Below, piece after piece: positions 1 through 14,300 of a stretch of 64,000 nt of DNA (its first letter is position 1; every line of letters begins with the position of its first letter). Below the pieces are notes generated by a model. The model did not search any database and was not told the DNA's origin. It saw nothing but the letters and a program-made list of their open reading frames with translations. The translations under genes and the position numbers were made by a program. Origin of the DNA: Bombus terrestris (lineage: Eukaryota; Arthropoda; Insecta; Hymenoptera; Apidae); contig NW_025963637.1 of assembly GCF_910591885.1 (NCBI RefSeq), positions 1 to 64,000 of the forward strand, written 5' to 3'.

Positions 1-2050
1 CGGTGGACATCGTGGGACACCGTTGGACACCGTTGGACATCGTTGGACACCGTTGGACACCGTGGGACAACGTGGGACAACGTGGGACACCGTGGGACAA
101 CGTGGGACAACGTGGGACAACGTGGGACACCGTTGGACACCGTGGGACACCGTTGGACAACGTGGGACAACGTGGGACAACGTGGGACAACGTTGGACAC
201 CGTTGGACACCGTTGGACACCGTTGGACACCGTTGGACATCGGTGGACATCGTGGGACACCGTTGGACACCGTTGGACATCGTTGGACACCGTTGGACAC
301 CGTGGGACAACGTGGGACAACGTGGGACAACGTGGGACAACGTGGGACAACGTGGGACAACGTGGGACAACGTGGGACAACGTGGGACACCGTTGGACAC
401 CGTGGGACACCGTTGGACACCGTTGGACATCGTTGGACATCGTTGGACATCGTTGGACACCGTTGGACACCGTTGGACACCGTTGGACACCGTTGGACAT
501 CGGTGGACATCGTGGGACACCGTTGGACACCGTTGGACACCGTGGGACAACGTGGGACAACGTGGGACAACGTGGGACAACGTGGGACAACGTGGGACAA
601 CGTGGGACAACGTGGGACAACGTGGGACACCGTTGGACACCGTGGGACACCGTTGGACACCGTTGGACATCGTTGGACATCGTTGGACATCGTTGGACAC
701 CGTTGGACACCGTTGGACACCGTTGGACACCGTTGGACATCGGTGGACATCGTGGGACACCGTTGGACACCGTTGGACATCGTTGGACACCGTTGGACAC
801 CGTGGGACAACGTGGGACAACGTGGGACAACGTGGGACAACGTGGGACACCGTGGGACAACGTGGGACACCGTTGGACACCGTGGGACAACGTGGGACAA
901 CGTGGGACAACGTGGGACAAACGTGGGACAACGTGGGACAACGTAGGACAACGTGGGACAACGTGGGACACCGTTGGACATCGTTGGACAACGTGGGACA
1001 TCGTGGGACAACGTGGGACAACGTGGGACAACGTGGGACAACGTGGGACACCGTTGGACATCGTTGGACAACGTGGGACAACGTGGGATAACGTGGGACA
1101 ACGTGGGACAACGTGGGACAACGTGGGACACCGTTGGACATCGTTGGACATCGTTGGACACCGTTGGACACCGTTGGACACCGTTGGACATCGGTGGACA
1201 TCGTGGGACACCGTTGGACACCGTTGGACATCGTTGGACACCGTTGGACACCGTGGGACAACGTGGGACACCGTTGGACATCGTTGGACACCGTGGGACA
1301 ACGTGGGACAACGTGGGACAACGTGGGACAACGTGGGACACCGTTGGACATCGTTGGACAACGTGGGACATCGTGGGACAACGTGGGACAACGTGGGACA
1401 ACGTGGGACAACGTGGGACAACGTGGGACAACGTGGGACAACGTGGGACAACGTGGGACAACGTGGGACAACGTGGGACACCGTTGGACATCGTTGGACA
1501 CCGTGGGACAACGTGGGACAACGTGGGACACCGTTGGACATCGTTGGACAACGTGGGACAACGTGGGACAACGTGGGACAACGTGGGACAACGTGGGACA
1601 ACGTGGGACACCGTTGGACATCGTTGGACATCGTTGGACACCGTTGGACACCGTTGGACAACGTGGGACAACGTGGGACAACGTGGGACAACGTAGGACA
1701 ACGTGGGACAACGTGGAACACCGTTGGACATCGTTGGACAACGTGGGACATCGTGGGACAACGTGGGACAACGTGGGACAACGTGGGACAACGTGGGACA
1801 ACGTGGGACAACGTGGGACAACGTGGGACAACGTGGGACACCGTTGGACATCGTTGGACACCGTGGGACAACGTGGGACAACGTGGGACACCGTGGGACA
1901 CCGTTGGACACCGTTGGACATCGTTGGACACCGTGGGACAACGTGGGACAACGTGGGACACCGTTGGACACCGTGGGACAACGTGGGACAACGTGGGACA
2001 ACGTGGGACAACGTGGGACAACGTGGGACAACGTGGGACAACGTAGGACA
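1..2050. repeat. Array block I, rich in CGGTGGACAT units at its start
   Basis: CGGTGGACAT units occur at 1, 241, 501, 741 and about 1,192, roughly 240-260 bp apart in the first 750 bp, the same spacing as in block III. The block closely matches 8,291-10,055. Position 1 aligns with 8,291, the rare CGTGGGATAA unit near 1,082 aligns with 9,101, and the CGTAGGACAA near 1,692 aligns with 9,711. The offset falls from 8,290 to about 8,019 because roughly 270 bp (27 decamers) present here are missing from the other copy. A 1-bp insertion at about 921 shifts the decamer register. Confidence 0.85.
919..921. other. Register shift: +1 bp (extra A) between decamers
   Basis: The unit ending at 920 is followed by an extra A before the next CG, giving three As at 919-921. 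From here units start at positions ending in 2 instead of 1. It is one of only four events in the window that break the 10-bp register. Confidence 0.9.
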
Positions 2051-2944
2051 ACGTGGGACAACGTGGGACACCGTTGGACATCGTTGGACAACGTGGGACA
2101 TCGTGGGACAACGTGGGACAACGTGGGACAACGTGGGACAACGTGGGACACCGTTGGACATCGTTGGACAACGTGGGACAACGTGGGACAACGTGGGACA
2201 ACGTGGGACAACGTGGGACACCGTTGGACAACGTGGGACACCGTTGGACATCGTTGGACACCGTTGGATATCGTTGGACACCGTGGGACAACGTGGGACA
2301 ACGTGGGACACCGTTGGACACCGTGGGACAACGTGGGACAACGTGGGACAACGTGGGACAACGTGGGACAACGTAGGACAACGTGGGACAACGTGGGACA
2401 CCGTTGGACATCGTTGGACAACGTGGGACATCGTGGGACAACGTGGGACAACGTGGGACAACGTGGGACAACGTGGGACACCGTTGGACACCGTGGGACA
2501 CCGTTGGACACCGTTGGACACCGTGGGACACCGTTGGACACCGTTGGACATCGTTGGACACCGTTGGACACCGTTGGACACCGTTGGACACCGTGGGACA
2601 ACGTGGGACAACGTGGGACACCGTGGGACACCGTTGGACACCGTTGGACATCGTTGGACACCGTGGGACATCGTGGGACAACGTGGGACAACGTGGGACA
2701 ACGTGGGACAACGTGGGACACCGTTGGACAACGTGGGACACCGTTGGACATCGTTGGACACCGTGGGACAACGTGGGACAACGTGGGACAACGTGGGACA
2801 ACGTGGGACAACGTGGGACATCGTGGGACAACGTGGGACAACGTGGGACAACGTGGGACAACGTGGGACACCGTTGGACAACGTGGGACACCGTTGGGCA
2901 TCGTTGGACACCGTTGGACATCGTTGGACACCGTGGGACAACGT

Positions 2945-2948
2945 GGGG
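2945..2948. other. Register shift: +1 bp (GGGG in place of GGG)
   Basis: One unit has four Gs instead of three, so following units start at positions ending in 3. This holds until the compensating deletion at about 5,736. Confidence 0.9.
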
Positions 2949-3770
2949 ACAACGTGGGACAACGTGGGACAACGTGGGACACCGTTGGACATCGTTGGAC
3001 ACCGGGGGGCAACGTGGGACAACGTGGGACAACGTGGGACAACGTGGGACAACGTGGGACAACGTGGGACAACGTGGGACACCGTTGGACATCGTTGGAC
3101 ACCGTGGGACAACGTGGGACAACGTGGGACACCGTGGGACACCGTTGGACACCGTTGGACATCGTTGGACACCGTGGGACAACGTGGGACAACGTGGGAC
3201 ACCGTTGGACACCGTGGGACACCGTTGGACACCGTTGGACATCGTTGGACACCGTGGGACACCGTTGGACACCGTTGGACATCGTTGGACACCGTGGGAC
3301 ATCGTGGGACAACGTGGGACAACGTGGGACAACGTGGGACACCGTTGGACATCGTTGGACACCGTTGGATATCGTTGGACACCGTGGGACAACGTGGGAC
3401 AACGTGGGACACCGTTGGACACCGTGGGACAACGTGGGACAACGTGGGACAACGTGGGACAACGTGGGACAACGTAGGACAACGTGGGACAACGTGGGAC
3501 ACCGTTGGACACCGTTGGACATCGTTGGATACCGTGGGACAACGTGGGACAACGTGGGACAACGTGGGACAACGTGGGACAACGTGGGACAACGTGGGAC
3601 AACGTGGGACATCGTGGGACAACGTGGGACAACGTGGGACAACGTGGGACAACGTGGGACAACGTGGGACAACGTGGGACAACGTGGGACAACGTGGGAC
3701 ACCGTTGGACACCGTGGGACACCGTTGGACACCGTTGGACACCGTTGGACATCGTTGGACACCGTGGGAC

Positions 3771-4600
3771 AACGTGGGACAACGTGGGACACCGTTGGAC
3801 ACCGTGGGACACCGTTGGACACCGTTGGACATCGTTGGACACCGTGGGACACCGTTGGACACCGTTGGACATCGTTGGACACCGTGGGACATCGTGGGAC
3901 AACGTGGGACACCGTTGGACACCGTGGGACAACGTGGGACAACGTGGGACACCGTTGGACATCGTTGGACAACGTGGGACATCGTGGGACAACGTGGGAC
4001 AACGTGGGACAACGTGGGACAACGTGGGACACCGTTGGACACCGTGGGACAACGTGGGACACCGTTGGACACCGTGGGACAACGTGGGACACCGTTGGAC
4101 ATCGTTGGACACCGTTGGATATCGTTGGACACCGTGGGACAACGTGGGACAACGTGGGACACCGTTGGACACCGTGGGACAACGTGGGACACCGTTGGAC
4201 ATCGTTGGACACCGTTGGATATCGTTGGACACCGTGGGACACCGTTGGACATCGTTGGACACCGTGGGACACCGTTGGACACCGTTGGACACCGTGGGAC
4301 ATCGTGGGACAACGTGGGACACCGTTGGACACCGTGGGACAACGTGGGACACCGTGGGACACCGTTGGACATCGTTGGACAACGTGGGACATCGTGGGAC
4401 AACGTGGGACAACGTGGGACAACGTGGGACAACGTGGGACACCGTTGGACACCGTGGGACACCGTTGGACACCGTTGGACACCGTGGGACACCGTTGGAC
4501 ACCGTTGGACATCGTTGGACACCGTTGGACACCGTTGGACATCGTTGGACACCGTGGGACAACGTGGGACAACGTGGGACAACGTGGGACAACGTGGGAC
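3771..4600. repeat. 980-bp tandem duplication, copy 1
   Basis: About 830 bp match 4,751-5,580 unit by unit at an offset of exactly 980 bp (98 decamers). Two GATAT-type units at 4,111 and 4,211 align with 5,091 and 5,191. The match starts at 3,771 (3,761 and 4,741 differ) and fails at 4,601 against 5,581. The only base difference I found is near 4,463 (T) against 5,443 (A). Confidence 0.9.
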
Positions 4601-4750
4601 ACCGTTGGACACCGTGGGACAACGTGGGACACCGTTGGACATCGTTGGACACCGTTGGATATCGTTGGACACCGTGGGACACCGTTGGACATCGTTGGAC
4701 ACCGTGGGACACCGTTGGACACCGTTGGACACCGTGGGACATCGTGGGAC

Positions 4751-5580
4751 AACGTGGGACAACGTGGGACACCGTTGGACACCGTGGGACACCGTTGGAC
4801 ACCGTTGGACATCGTTGGACACCGTGGGACACCGTTGGACACCGTTGGACATCGTTGGACACCGTGGGACATCGTGGGACAACGTGGGACACCGTTGGAC
4901 ACCGTGGGACAACGTGGGACAACGTGGGACACCGTTGGACATCGTTGGACAACGTGGGACATCGTGGGACAACGTGGGACAACGTGGGACAACGTGGGAC
5001 AACGTGGGACACCGTTGGACACCGTGGGACAACGTGGGACACCGTTGGACACCGTGGGACAACGTGGGACACCGTTGGACATCGTTGGACACCGTTGGAT
5101 ATCGTTGGACACCGTGGGACAACGTGGGACAACGTGGGACACCGTTGGACACCGTGGGACAACGTGGGACACCGTTGGACATCGTTGGACACCGTTGGAT
5201 ATCGTTGGACACCGTGGGACACCGTTGGACATCGTTGGACACCGTGGGACACCGTTGGACACCGTTGGACACCGTGGGACATCGTGGGACAACGTGGGAC
5301 ACCGTTGGACACCGTGGGACAACGTGGGACACCGTGGGACACCGTTGGACATCGTTGGACAACGTGGGACATCGTGGGACAACGTGGGACAACGTGGGAC
5401 AACGTGGGACAACGTGGGACACCGTTGGACACCGTGGGACACCGATGGACACCGTTGGACACCGTGGGACACCGTTGGACACCGTTGGACATCGTTGGAC
5501 ACCGTTGGACACCGTTGGACATCGTTGGACACCGTGGGACAACGTGGGACAACGTGGGACAACGTGGGACAACGTGGGAC
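4751..5580. repeat. 980-bp tandem duplication, copy 2
   Basis: Second copy of the 3,771-4,600 block in the same register. It carries a private CGATGGACAC unit near 5,443 that is absent from copy 1, so that substitution arose after the duplication or was removed from the other copy by conversion. A reverse-strand stop unit (CGTGGGACTA, CTA at 5,630) lies just beyond its end. Confidence 0.9.
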
Positions 5581-5732
5581 AACGTGGGACATCGTGGGAC
5601 AACGTGGGACAACGTGGGACAACGTGGGACTACGTGGGACACCGTTGGACAACGTGGGACACCGTTGGGCATCGTTGGACACCGTTGGACATCGTTGGAC
5701 ACCGTGGGACAACGTGGGACAACGTGGGACAA

Positions 5733-5742
5733 CGTGGACAAC
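5733..5742. other. Register shift: -1 bp (GG in place of GGG)
   Basis: One unit has only two Gs, giving a 9-bp unit. It restores the register set by the 921 insertion and cancels the 2,945 insertion. Confidence 0.9.
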
Positions 5743-7021
5743 GTGGGACACCGTTGGACATCGTTGGACACCGGGGGGCAACGTGGGACAACGTGGGACA
5801 ACGTGGGACACCGTTGGACACCGTGGGACAACGTGGGACAACGTGGGACAACGTGGGACAACGTGGGACAACGTGGGACACCGTTGGACATCGTTGGACA
5901 CCGTGGGACAACGTGGGACAACGTGGGACACCGTGGGACACCGTTGGACACCGTTGGACATCGTTGGACACCGTGGGACAACGTGGGACAACGTGGGACA
6001 CCGTTGCACACCGTGGGACAACGTGGGACAACGTGGGACAACGTGGGACAACGTGGGACAACGTGGGACAACGTAGGACAACGTGGGACAACGTGGGACA
6101 CCGTTGGACATCGTTGGACAACGTGGGACATCGTGGGACAACGTGGGACAACGTGGGACAACGTGGGACAACGTGGGACACCGTTGGACATCGTTGGACA
6201 ACGTGGGACAACGTGGGACAACGTGGGACAACGTGGGACAACGTGGGACAACGTGGGACACCGTTGGACATCGTTGGACATCGTTGGACACCGTTGGACA
6301 CCGTTGGACAACGTGGGACAACGTGGGACAACGTGGGACAACGTAGGACAACGTGGGACAACGTGGAACACCGTTGGACATCGTTGGACAACGTGGGACA
6401 TCGTGGGACAACGTGGGACAACGTGGGACACCGTTGGACACCGTTGGACATCGTTGGACACCGTGGGACAACGTGGGACAACGTGGGACACCGTTGGACA
6501 CCGTGGGACAACGTGGGACAACGTGGGACAACGTGGGACAACGTGGGACAACGTGGGACAACGTGGGACAACGTGGGACAACGTGGGACAACGTGGGACA
6601 ACGTGGGACAACGTGGGACAACGTGGGACACCGTTGGACATCGTTGGACACCGTTGGATATCGTTGGACACCGTGGGACACCGTTGGACATCGTTGGACA
6701 CCGTGGGACACCGTTGGACACCGTTGGACATCGTTGGACACCGTGGGACATCGTGGGACAACGTGGGACAACGTGGGACAACGTGGGACACCGTTGGACA
6801 TCGTTGGACACCGTTGGATATCGTTGGACACCGTGGGACAACGTGGGACAACGTGGGACAACGTGGGACAACGTGGGACATCGTGGGACAACGTGGGACA
6901 ACGTGGGACAACGTGGGACAACGTGGGACACCGTTGGACAACGTGGGACACCGTTGGGCATCGTTGGACACCGTTGGACATCGTTGGACACCGTGGGACA
7001 ACGTGGGACAACGTGGGACAA

Positions 7022-7030
7022 CGTGGAAAA
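7022..7030. other. Register shift: -1 bp (9-bp unit CGTGGAAAA)
   Basis: A 9-bp unit returns the array to the register of position 1. From here to 64,000 I see no further register change, so every later length change is a whole number of decamers. The unit differs from the consensus by one deletion plus one substitution; the order of those events cannot be told. Confidence 0.9.
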
Positions 7031-8290
7031 CGTGGGACACCGTTGGACATCGTTGGACACCGGGGGGCAACGTGGGACAACGTGGGACAACGTGGGACAC
7101 CGTTGGACACCGTGGGACAACGTGGGACAACGTGGGACAACGTAGGACAACGTGGGACAACGTGGGACAACGTGGGACATCGTGGGACAACGTGGGACAA
7201 CGTGGGACAACGTGGGACAACGTGGGACAACGTGGGACACCGTTGGACATCGTTGGACACCGTGGGACAACGTGGGACAACGTGGGACAACGTGGGACAA
7301 CGTGGGACACCGTTGGACATCGTTGGACAACGTGGGACATCGTGGGACAACGTGGGACAACGTGGGACAACGTGGGACAACGTGGGACAACGTGGGACAA
7401 CGTGGGACAACGTGGGACAACGTGGGACAACGTGGGACAACGTGGGACACCGTTGGACATCGTTGGACACCGTGGGACAACGTGGGACAACGTGGGACAC
7501 CGTGGGACACCGTGGGACAACGTGGGACACCGTTGGACATCGTTGGACAACGTGGGACAACGTGGGACAACGTGGGACAACGTGGGACAACGTGGGACAA
7601 CGTGGGACACCGTTGGACATCGTTGGACATCGTTGGACACCGTTGGACACCGTTGGACAACGTGGGACAACGTGGGACAACGTGGGACAACGTAGGACAA
7701 CGTGGGACAACGTGGAACACCGTTGGACATCGTTGGACAACGTGGGACATCGTGGGACAACGTGGGACAGCGTGGGACAACGTGGGACAACGTGGGACAA
7801 CGTGGGACAACGTGGGACAACGTGGGACAACGTGGGACACCGTTGGACATCGTTGGACACCGTGGGACAACGTGGGACAACGTGGGACACCGTGGGACAC
7901 CGTTGGACACCGTTGGACATCGTTGGACACCGTGGGACAACGTGGGACAACGTGGGACACCGTTGGACACCGTGGGACAACGTGGGACAACGTGGGACAA
8001 CGTGGGACAACGTGGGACAACGTGGGACAACGTAGGACAACGTGGGACAACGTGGGACACCGTTGGACATCGTTGGACAACGTGGGACATCGTGGGACAA
8101 CGTGGGACAACGTGGGACAACGTGGGACAACGTGGGACACCGTTGGACATCGTTGGACAACGTGGGACAACGTGGGACAACGTGGGACAACGTGGGACAA
8201 CGTGGGACAACGTGGGACACCGTTGGACATCGTTGGACATCGTTGGACACCGTTGGACACCGTTGGACACCGTTGGACACCGTTGGACAT

Positions 8291-10055
8291 CGGTGGACAT
8301 CGTGGGACACCGTTGGACACCGTTGGACATCGTTGGACACCGTTGGACACCGTGGGACAACGTGGGACAACGTGGGACACCGTGGGACAACGTGGGACAA
8401 CGTGGGACAACGTGGGACACCGTTGGACACCGTGGGACACCGTTGGACAACGTGGGACAACGTGGGACAACGTGGGACAACGTTGGACACCGTTGGACAC
8501 CGTTGGACACCGTTGGACACCGTTGGACATCGGTGGACATCGTGGGACACCGTTGGACACCGTTGGACATCGTTGGACACCGTTGGACACCGTGGGACAA
8601 CGTGGGACAACGTGGGACAACGTGGGACAACGTGGGACAACGTGGGACAACGTGGGACAACGTGGGACAACGTGGGACACCGTTGGACACCGTGGGACAC
8701 CGTTGGACACCGTTGGACATCGTTGGACATCGTTGGATATCGTTGGACACCGTTGGACACCGTTGGACACCGTTGGACACCGTTGGACATCGGTGGACAT
8801 CGTGGGACACCGTTGGACACCGTTGGACACCGTGGGACAACGTGGGACAACGTGGGACACCGTTGGACATCGTTGGACATCGTTGGACACCGTTGGACAC
8901 CGTTGGACACCGTTGGACATCGGTGGACATCGTGGGACACCGTTGGACACCGTTGGACATCGTTGGACACCGTTGGACACCGTGGGACAACGTGGGACAC
9001 CGTTGGACATCGTTGGACACCGTGGGACAACGTGGGACAACGTGGGACAACGTGGGACAACGTGGGACACCGTTGGACATCGTTGGACAACGTGGGACAA
9101 CGTGGGATAACGTGGGACAACGTGGGACAACGTGGGACAACGTGGGACACCGTTGGACATCGTTGGACATCGTTGGACACCGTTGGACACCGTTGGACAC
9201 CGTTGGACATCGGTGGACATCGTGGGACACCGTTGGACACCGTTGGACATCGTTGGACACCGTGGGACACCGTGGGACAACGTGGGACACCGTTGGACAT
9301 CGTTGGACACCGTGGGACAACGTGGGACAACGTGGGACAACGTGGGACAACGTGGGACACCGTTGGACATCGTTGGACAACGTGGGACATCGTGGGACAA
9401 CGTGGGACAACGTGGGACAACGTGGGACAACGTGGGACAACGTGGGACAACGTGGGACAACGTGGGACAACGTGGGACAACGTGGGACAACGTGGGACAC
9501 CGTTGGACATCGTTGGACACCGTGGGACAACGTGGGACAACGTGGGACACCGTTGGACATCGTTGGACAACGTGGGACAACGTGGGACAACGTGGGACAA
9601 CGTGGGACAACGTGGGACAACGTGGGACACCGTTGGACATCGTTGGACATCGTTGGACACCGTTGGACACCGTTGGACAACGTGGGACAACGTGGGACAA
9701 CGTGGGACAACGTAGGACAACGTGGGACAACGTGGAACACCGTTGGACATCGTTGGACAACGTGGGACATCGTGGGACAACGTGGGACAACGTGGGACAA
9801 CGTGGGACAACGTGGGACAACGTGGGACAACGTGGGACAACGTGGGACAACGTGGGACACCGTTGGACATCGTTGGACACCGTGGGACAACGTGGGACAA
9901 CGTGGGACACCGTGGGACACCGTTGGACACCGTTGGACATCGTTGGACACCGTGGGACAACGTGGGACAACGTGGGACACCGTTGGACACCGTGGGACAA
10001 CGTGGGACAACGTGGGACAACGTGGGACAACGTGGGACAACGTGGGACAACGTAG
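8291..10055. repeat. Second copy of the window's first 2 kb
   Basis: The first 200 or more bases match position 1 onward exactly in unit order, and 9,101-10,055 matches about 1,082-2,046 almost exactly. The shared rare markers are the TAA-bearing CGTGGGATAA at 9,101 and the CGTGGAACAC at 9,731, which follows the CGTAGGACAA at 9,711. About 270 bp are missing relative to copy 1 and one GATAT-type unit at 8,731 is private. Block II therefore lies between two copies of the same HOR segment. Confidence 0.85.
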
Positions 10056-11300
10056 GACAACGTGGGACAACGTGGGACACCGTTGGACATCGTTGGACAA
10101 CGTGGGACATCGTGGGACAACGTGGGACAACGTGGGACAACGTGGGACAACGTGGGACACCGTTGGACATCGTTGGACAACGTGGGACAACGTGGGACAA
10201 CGTGGGACAACGTGGGACAACGTGGGACAACGTGGGACACCGTTGGACATCGTTGGACATCGTTGGACACCGTTGGACACCGTTGGACACCGTTGGACAC
10301 CGTTGGACATCGGTGGACATCGTGGGACACCGTTGGACACCGTTGGACATCGTTGGACACCGTTGGACACCGTGGGACAACGTGGGACAACGTGGGACAC
10401 CGTGGGACAACGTGGGACAACGTGGGACAACGTGGGACACCGTTGGACACCGTGGGACACCGTTGGACATCGTGGGACATCGTGGGACAACGTGGGACAA
10501 CGTTGGACACCGTTGGACACCGTTGGACACCGTTGGACACCGTTGGACATCGGTGGACATCGTGGGACACCGTTGGACACCGTTGGACATCGTTGGACAC
10601 CGTTGGACACCGTGGGACAACGTGGGACAACGTGGGACAACGTGGGACAACGTGGGACAACGTGGGACAACGTGGGACAACGTGGGACAACGTGGGACAC
10701 CGTTGGACACCGTGGGACACCGTTGGACACCGTTGGACATCGTTGGACATCGTTGGACATCGTTGGACACCGTTGGACACCGTTGGACACCGTTGGACAC
10801 CGTTGGACATCGGTGGACATCGTGGTACACCGTTGGACACCGTTGGACACCGTGGGACAACGTGGGACAACGTGGGACAACGTGGGACAACGTGGGACAA
10901 CGTGGGACAACGTGGGACAACGTGGGACAACGTGGGACACCGTTGGACACCGTGGGACACCGTTGGACACCGTTGGACATCGTTGGACATCGTTGGACAT
11001 CGTTGGACACCGTTGGACACCGTTGGACACCGTTGGACACCGTTGGACATCGGTGGACATCGTGGGACACCGTTGGACACCGTTGGACATCGTTGGACAC
11101 CGTTGGACACCGTGGGACAACGTGGGACAACGTGGGACAACGTGGGACAACGTGGGACACCGTGGGACACCGTTGGACACCGTTGGACATCGTTGGACAC
11201 CGTGGGACAACGTGGGACAACGTGGGACACCGTTGGACACCGTGGGACAACGTGGGACAACGTGGGACAACGTGGGACAACGTGGGACAACGTGGGACAA

Positions 11301-13000
11301 CGTAGGACAACGTGGGACAACGTGGGACACCGTTGGACATCGTTGGACAACGTGGGACATCGTGGGACAACGTGGGACAACGTGGGACAACGTGGGACAA
11401 CGTGGGACACCGTTGGACATCGTTGGACAACGTGGGACAACGTGGGACAACGTGGGACAACGTGGGACAACGTGGGACAACGTGGGACACCGTTGGACAT
11501 CGTTGGACATCGTTGGACACCGTTGGACACCGTTGGACACCGTTGGACACCGTTGGACATCGGTGGACATCGTGGGACACCGTTGGACACCGTTGGACAT
11601 CGTTGGACACCGTTGGACACCGTGGGACAACGTGGGACAACGTGGGACACCGTGGGACAACGTGGGACAACGTGGGACAACGTGGGACACCGTTGGACAC
11701 CGTTGGACACCGTTGGACAACATGGGACAACGTGGGACAACGTGGGACAACGTTGGACACCGTTGGACACCGTTGGACACCGTTGGACACCGTTGGACAT
11801 CGGTGGACATCGTGGGACACCGTTGGACACCGTTGGACATCGTTGGACACCGTTGGACACCGTGGGACAACGTGGGACAACGTGGGACAACGTGGGACAA
11901 CGTGGGACACCGTGGGACACCGTTGGACAACGTGGGACAACGTGGGACAACGTGGGACAACGTTGGACACCGTTGGACACCGTTGGACACCGTTGGACAC
12001 CGTTGGACATCGGTGGACATCGTGGGACACCGTTGGACACCGTTGGACATCGTTGGACACCGTTGGACACCGTGGGACAACGTGGGACAACGTGGGACAA
12101 CGTGGGACAACGTGGGACAACGTGGGACAACGTGGGACACCGTTGGACACCGTGGGACACCGTTGGACAACGTGGGACAACGTGGGACAACGTGGGACAA
12201 CGTTGGACACCGTTGGACACCGTTGGACACCGTTGGACACCGTTGGACATCGGTGGACATCGTGGGACACCGTTGGACACCGTTGGACATCGTTGGACAC
12301 CGTTGGACACCGTGGGACAACGTGGGACAACGTGGGACAACGTGGGACAACGTGGGACAACGTGGGACAACGTGGGACAACGTGGGACAACGTGGGACAC
12401 CGTTGGACACCGTGGGACACCGTTGGACACCGTTGGACATCGTTGGACATCGTTGGACATCGTTGGACACCGTTGGACACCGTTGGACACCGTTGGACAC
12501 CGTTGGACATCGGTGGACATCGTGGGACACCGTTGGACACCGTTGGACACCGTGGGACAACGTGGGACAACGTGGGACAACGTGGGACAACGTGGGACTA
12601 CGTGGGACAACGTGGGACAACGTGGGACAACGTGGGACACCGTTGGACACCGTGGGACACCGTTGGACACCGTTGGACATCGTTGGACATCGTTGGACAT
12701 CGTTGGACACCGTTGGACACCGTTGGACACCGTTGGACACCGTTGGACATCGGTGGACATCGTGGGACACCGTTGGACACCGTTGGACATCGTTGGACAC
12801 CGTTGGACACCGTGGGACAACGTGGGACAACGTGGGACAACGTGGGACAACGTGGGACACCGTGGGACACCGTTGGACACCGTTGGACATCGTTGGACAC
12901 CGTGGGACAACGTGGGACAACGTGGGACACCGTTGGACACCGTGGGACAACGTGGGACAACGTGGGACAACGTGGGACAACGTGGGACAACGTGGGACAA
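11301..13000. repeat. HOR module A, copy 1 (1.70 kb)
   Basis: Landmarks in order: CGTAGGACAA at 11,301, CATGGGACAA at 11,721 (+420), reverse-stop CGTGGGACTA at 12,591 (+870), next CGTAGGACAA at 13,001 (+410). The same order and spacing recur at 16,711 and 18,401, defining a module of about 170 decamers. Confidence 0.85.
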
Positions 13001-14300
13001 CGTAGGACAACGTGGGACAACGTGGGACACCGTTGGACATCGTTGGACAACGTGGGACATCGTGGGACAACGTGGGACAACGTGGGACAACGTGGGACAA
13101 CGTGGGACACCGTTGGACATCGTTGGACAACGTGGGACAACGTGGGACAACGTGGGACAACGTGGGACAACGTGGGACAACGTGGGACACCGTTGGACAT
13201 CGTTGGACATCGTTGGACACCGTTGGACACCGTTGGACACCGTTGGACACCGTTGGACATCGGTGGACATCGTGGGACACCGTTGGACACCGTTGGACAT
13301 CGTTGGACACCGTTGGACACCGTGGGACAACGTGGGACAACGTGGGACACCGTGGGACAACGTGGGACAACGTGGGACAACGTGGGACACCGTTGGACAC
13401 CGTGGGACACCGTTGGACAACATGGGACAACGTGGGACAACGTGGGACAACGTTGGACACCGTTGGACACCGTTGGACACCGTTGGACACCGTTGGACAT
13501 CGGTGGACATCGTGGGACACCGTTGGACACCGTTGGACATCGTTGGACACCGTTGGACACCGTGGGACAACGTGGGACAACGTGGGACAACGTGGGACAA
13601 CGTGGGACAACGTGGGACAACGTGGGACAACGTGGGACAACGTGGGACACCGTTGGACACCGTGGGACACCGTTGGACACCGTTGGACATCGTTGGACAT
13701 CGTTGGACATCGTTGGACACCGTTGGACACCGTTGGACATCGGTGGACATCGTGGGACACCGTTGGACACCGTTGGACACCGTGGGACAACGTGGGACAA
13801 CGTGGGACAACGTGGGACAACGTGGGACAACGTGCGACAACGTGGGACAACGTGGGACAACGTGGGACACCGTTGGACACCGTGGGACACCGTTGGACAC
13901 CGTTGGACATCGTTGGACATCGTTGGACATCGTTGGACACCGTTGGACACCGTTGGACACCGTTGGACATCGGTGGACATCGTGGGACACCGTTGGACAC
14001 CGTTGGACATCGTTGGACACCGTTGGACACCGTGGGACAACGTGGGACAACGTGGGACAACGTGGGACAACGTGGGACAACGTGGGACAACGTGGGACAA
14101 CGTGGGACAACGTGGGACAACGTGGGACAACGTGGGACACCGTTGGACATCGTTGGACACCGTGGGACACCGTTGGACACCGTTGGACATCGTTGGACAC
14201 CGTGGGACAACGTGGGGCAACGTGGGACACCGTTGGACACCGTGGGACAACGTGGGACAAAGTGGGACAACGTGGGACAACGTGGGACAACGTGGGACAA
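13001..14300. repeat. HOR module B, copy 1 (1.30 kb)
   Basis: Landmarks: CGTAGGACAA at 13,001, CATGGGACAA at 13,421 (+420), AGTGGGACAA at 14,261 (+840). It shares the first part of module A but replaces the CGTGGGACTA-bearing part. It aligns with 20,001-21,310 at an offset of 7,000-7,010 bp. Private variants here are CGTGCGACAA at 13,831 and CGTGGGGCAA at 14,211. Confidence 0.85.

Larger units (their letters stand above)
2051..7690. repeat. Array block II, marked by CGTTGGATAT, CGTTGGGCAT and CGGGGGGCAA units
   Basis: This block has no CGGTGGACAT unit (none between about 1,200 and 8,280) but carries repeated GATAT-type units near 2,262, 3,363, 4,113, 4,213, 4,653, 5,093, 5,193, 6,652 and 6,822. 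It also carries CGTTGGGCAT units and the double variant CGGGGGGCAA (near 3,003, 5,772 and 7,062). CGTAGGACAA stop-bearing units lie near 2,042, 2,372, 3,473, 6,072, 6,342 and 7,141. The same marker set reappears in blocks V and VI, so this looks like a separate subfamily placed between blocks I and III. Its left edge is not sharp. Confidence 0.75.

Noticed and set aside
2990..3020. CENP-B box resemblance (CGTTGGA followed by a G tract), here and at other CGTTGGACAC/CGGGGGGCAA junctions
   Set aside because: The heptamer CGTTGGA matches the middle of the human CENP-B box, but the upstream TTCG is ATCG and the CGGG lies one base too far away. The match fails essential positions, so no centromere assignment follows.
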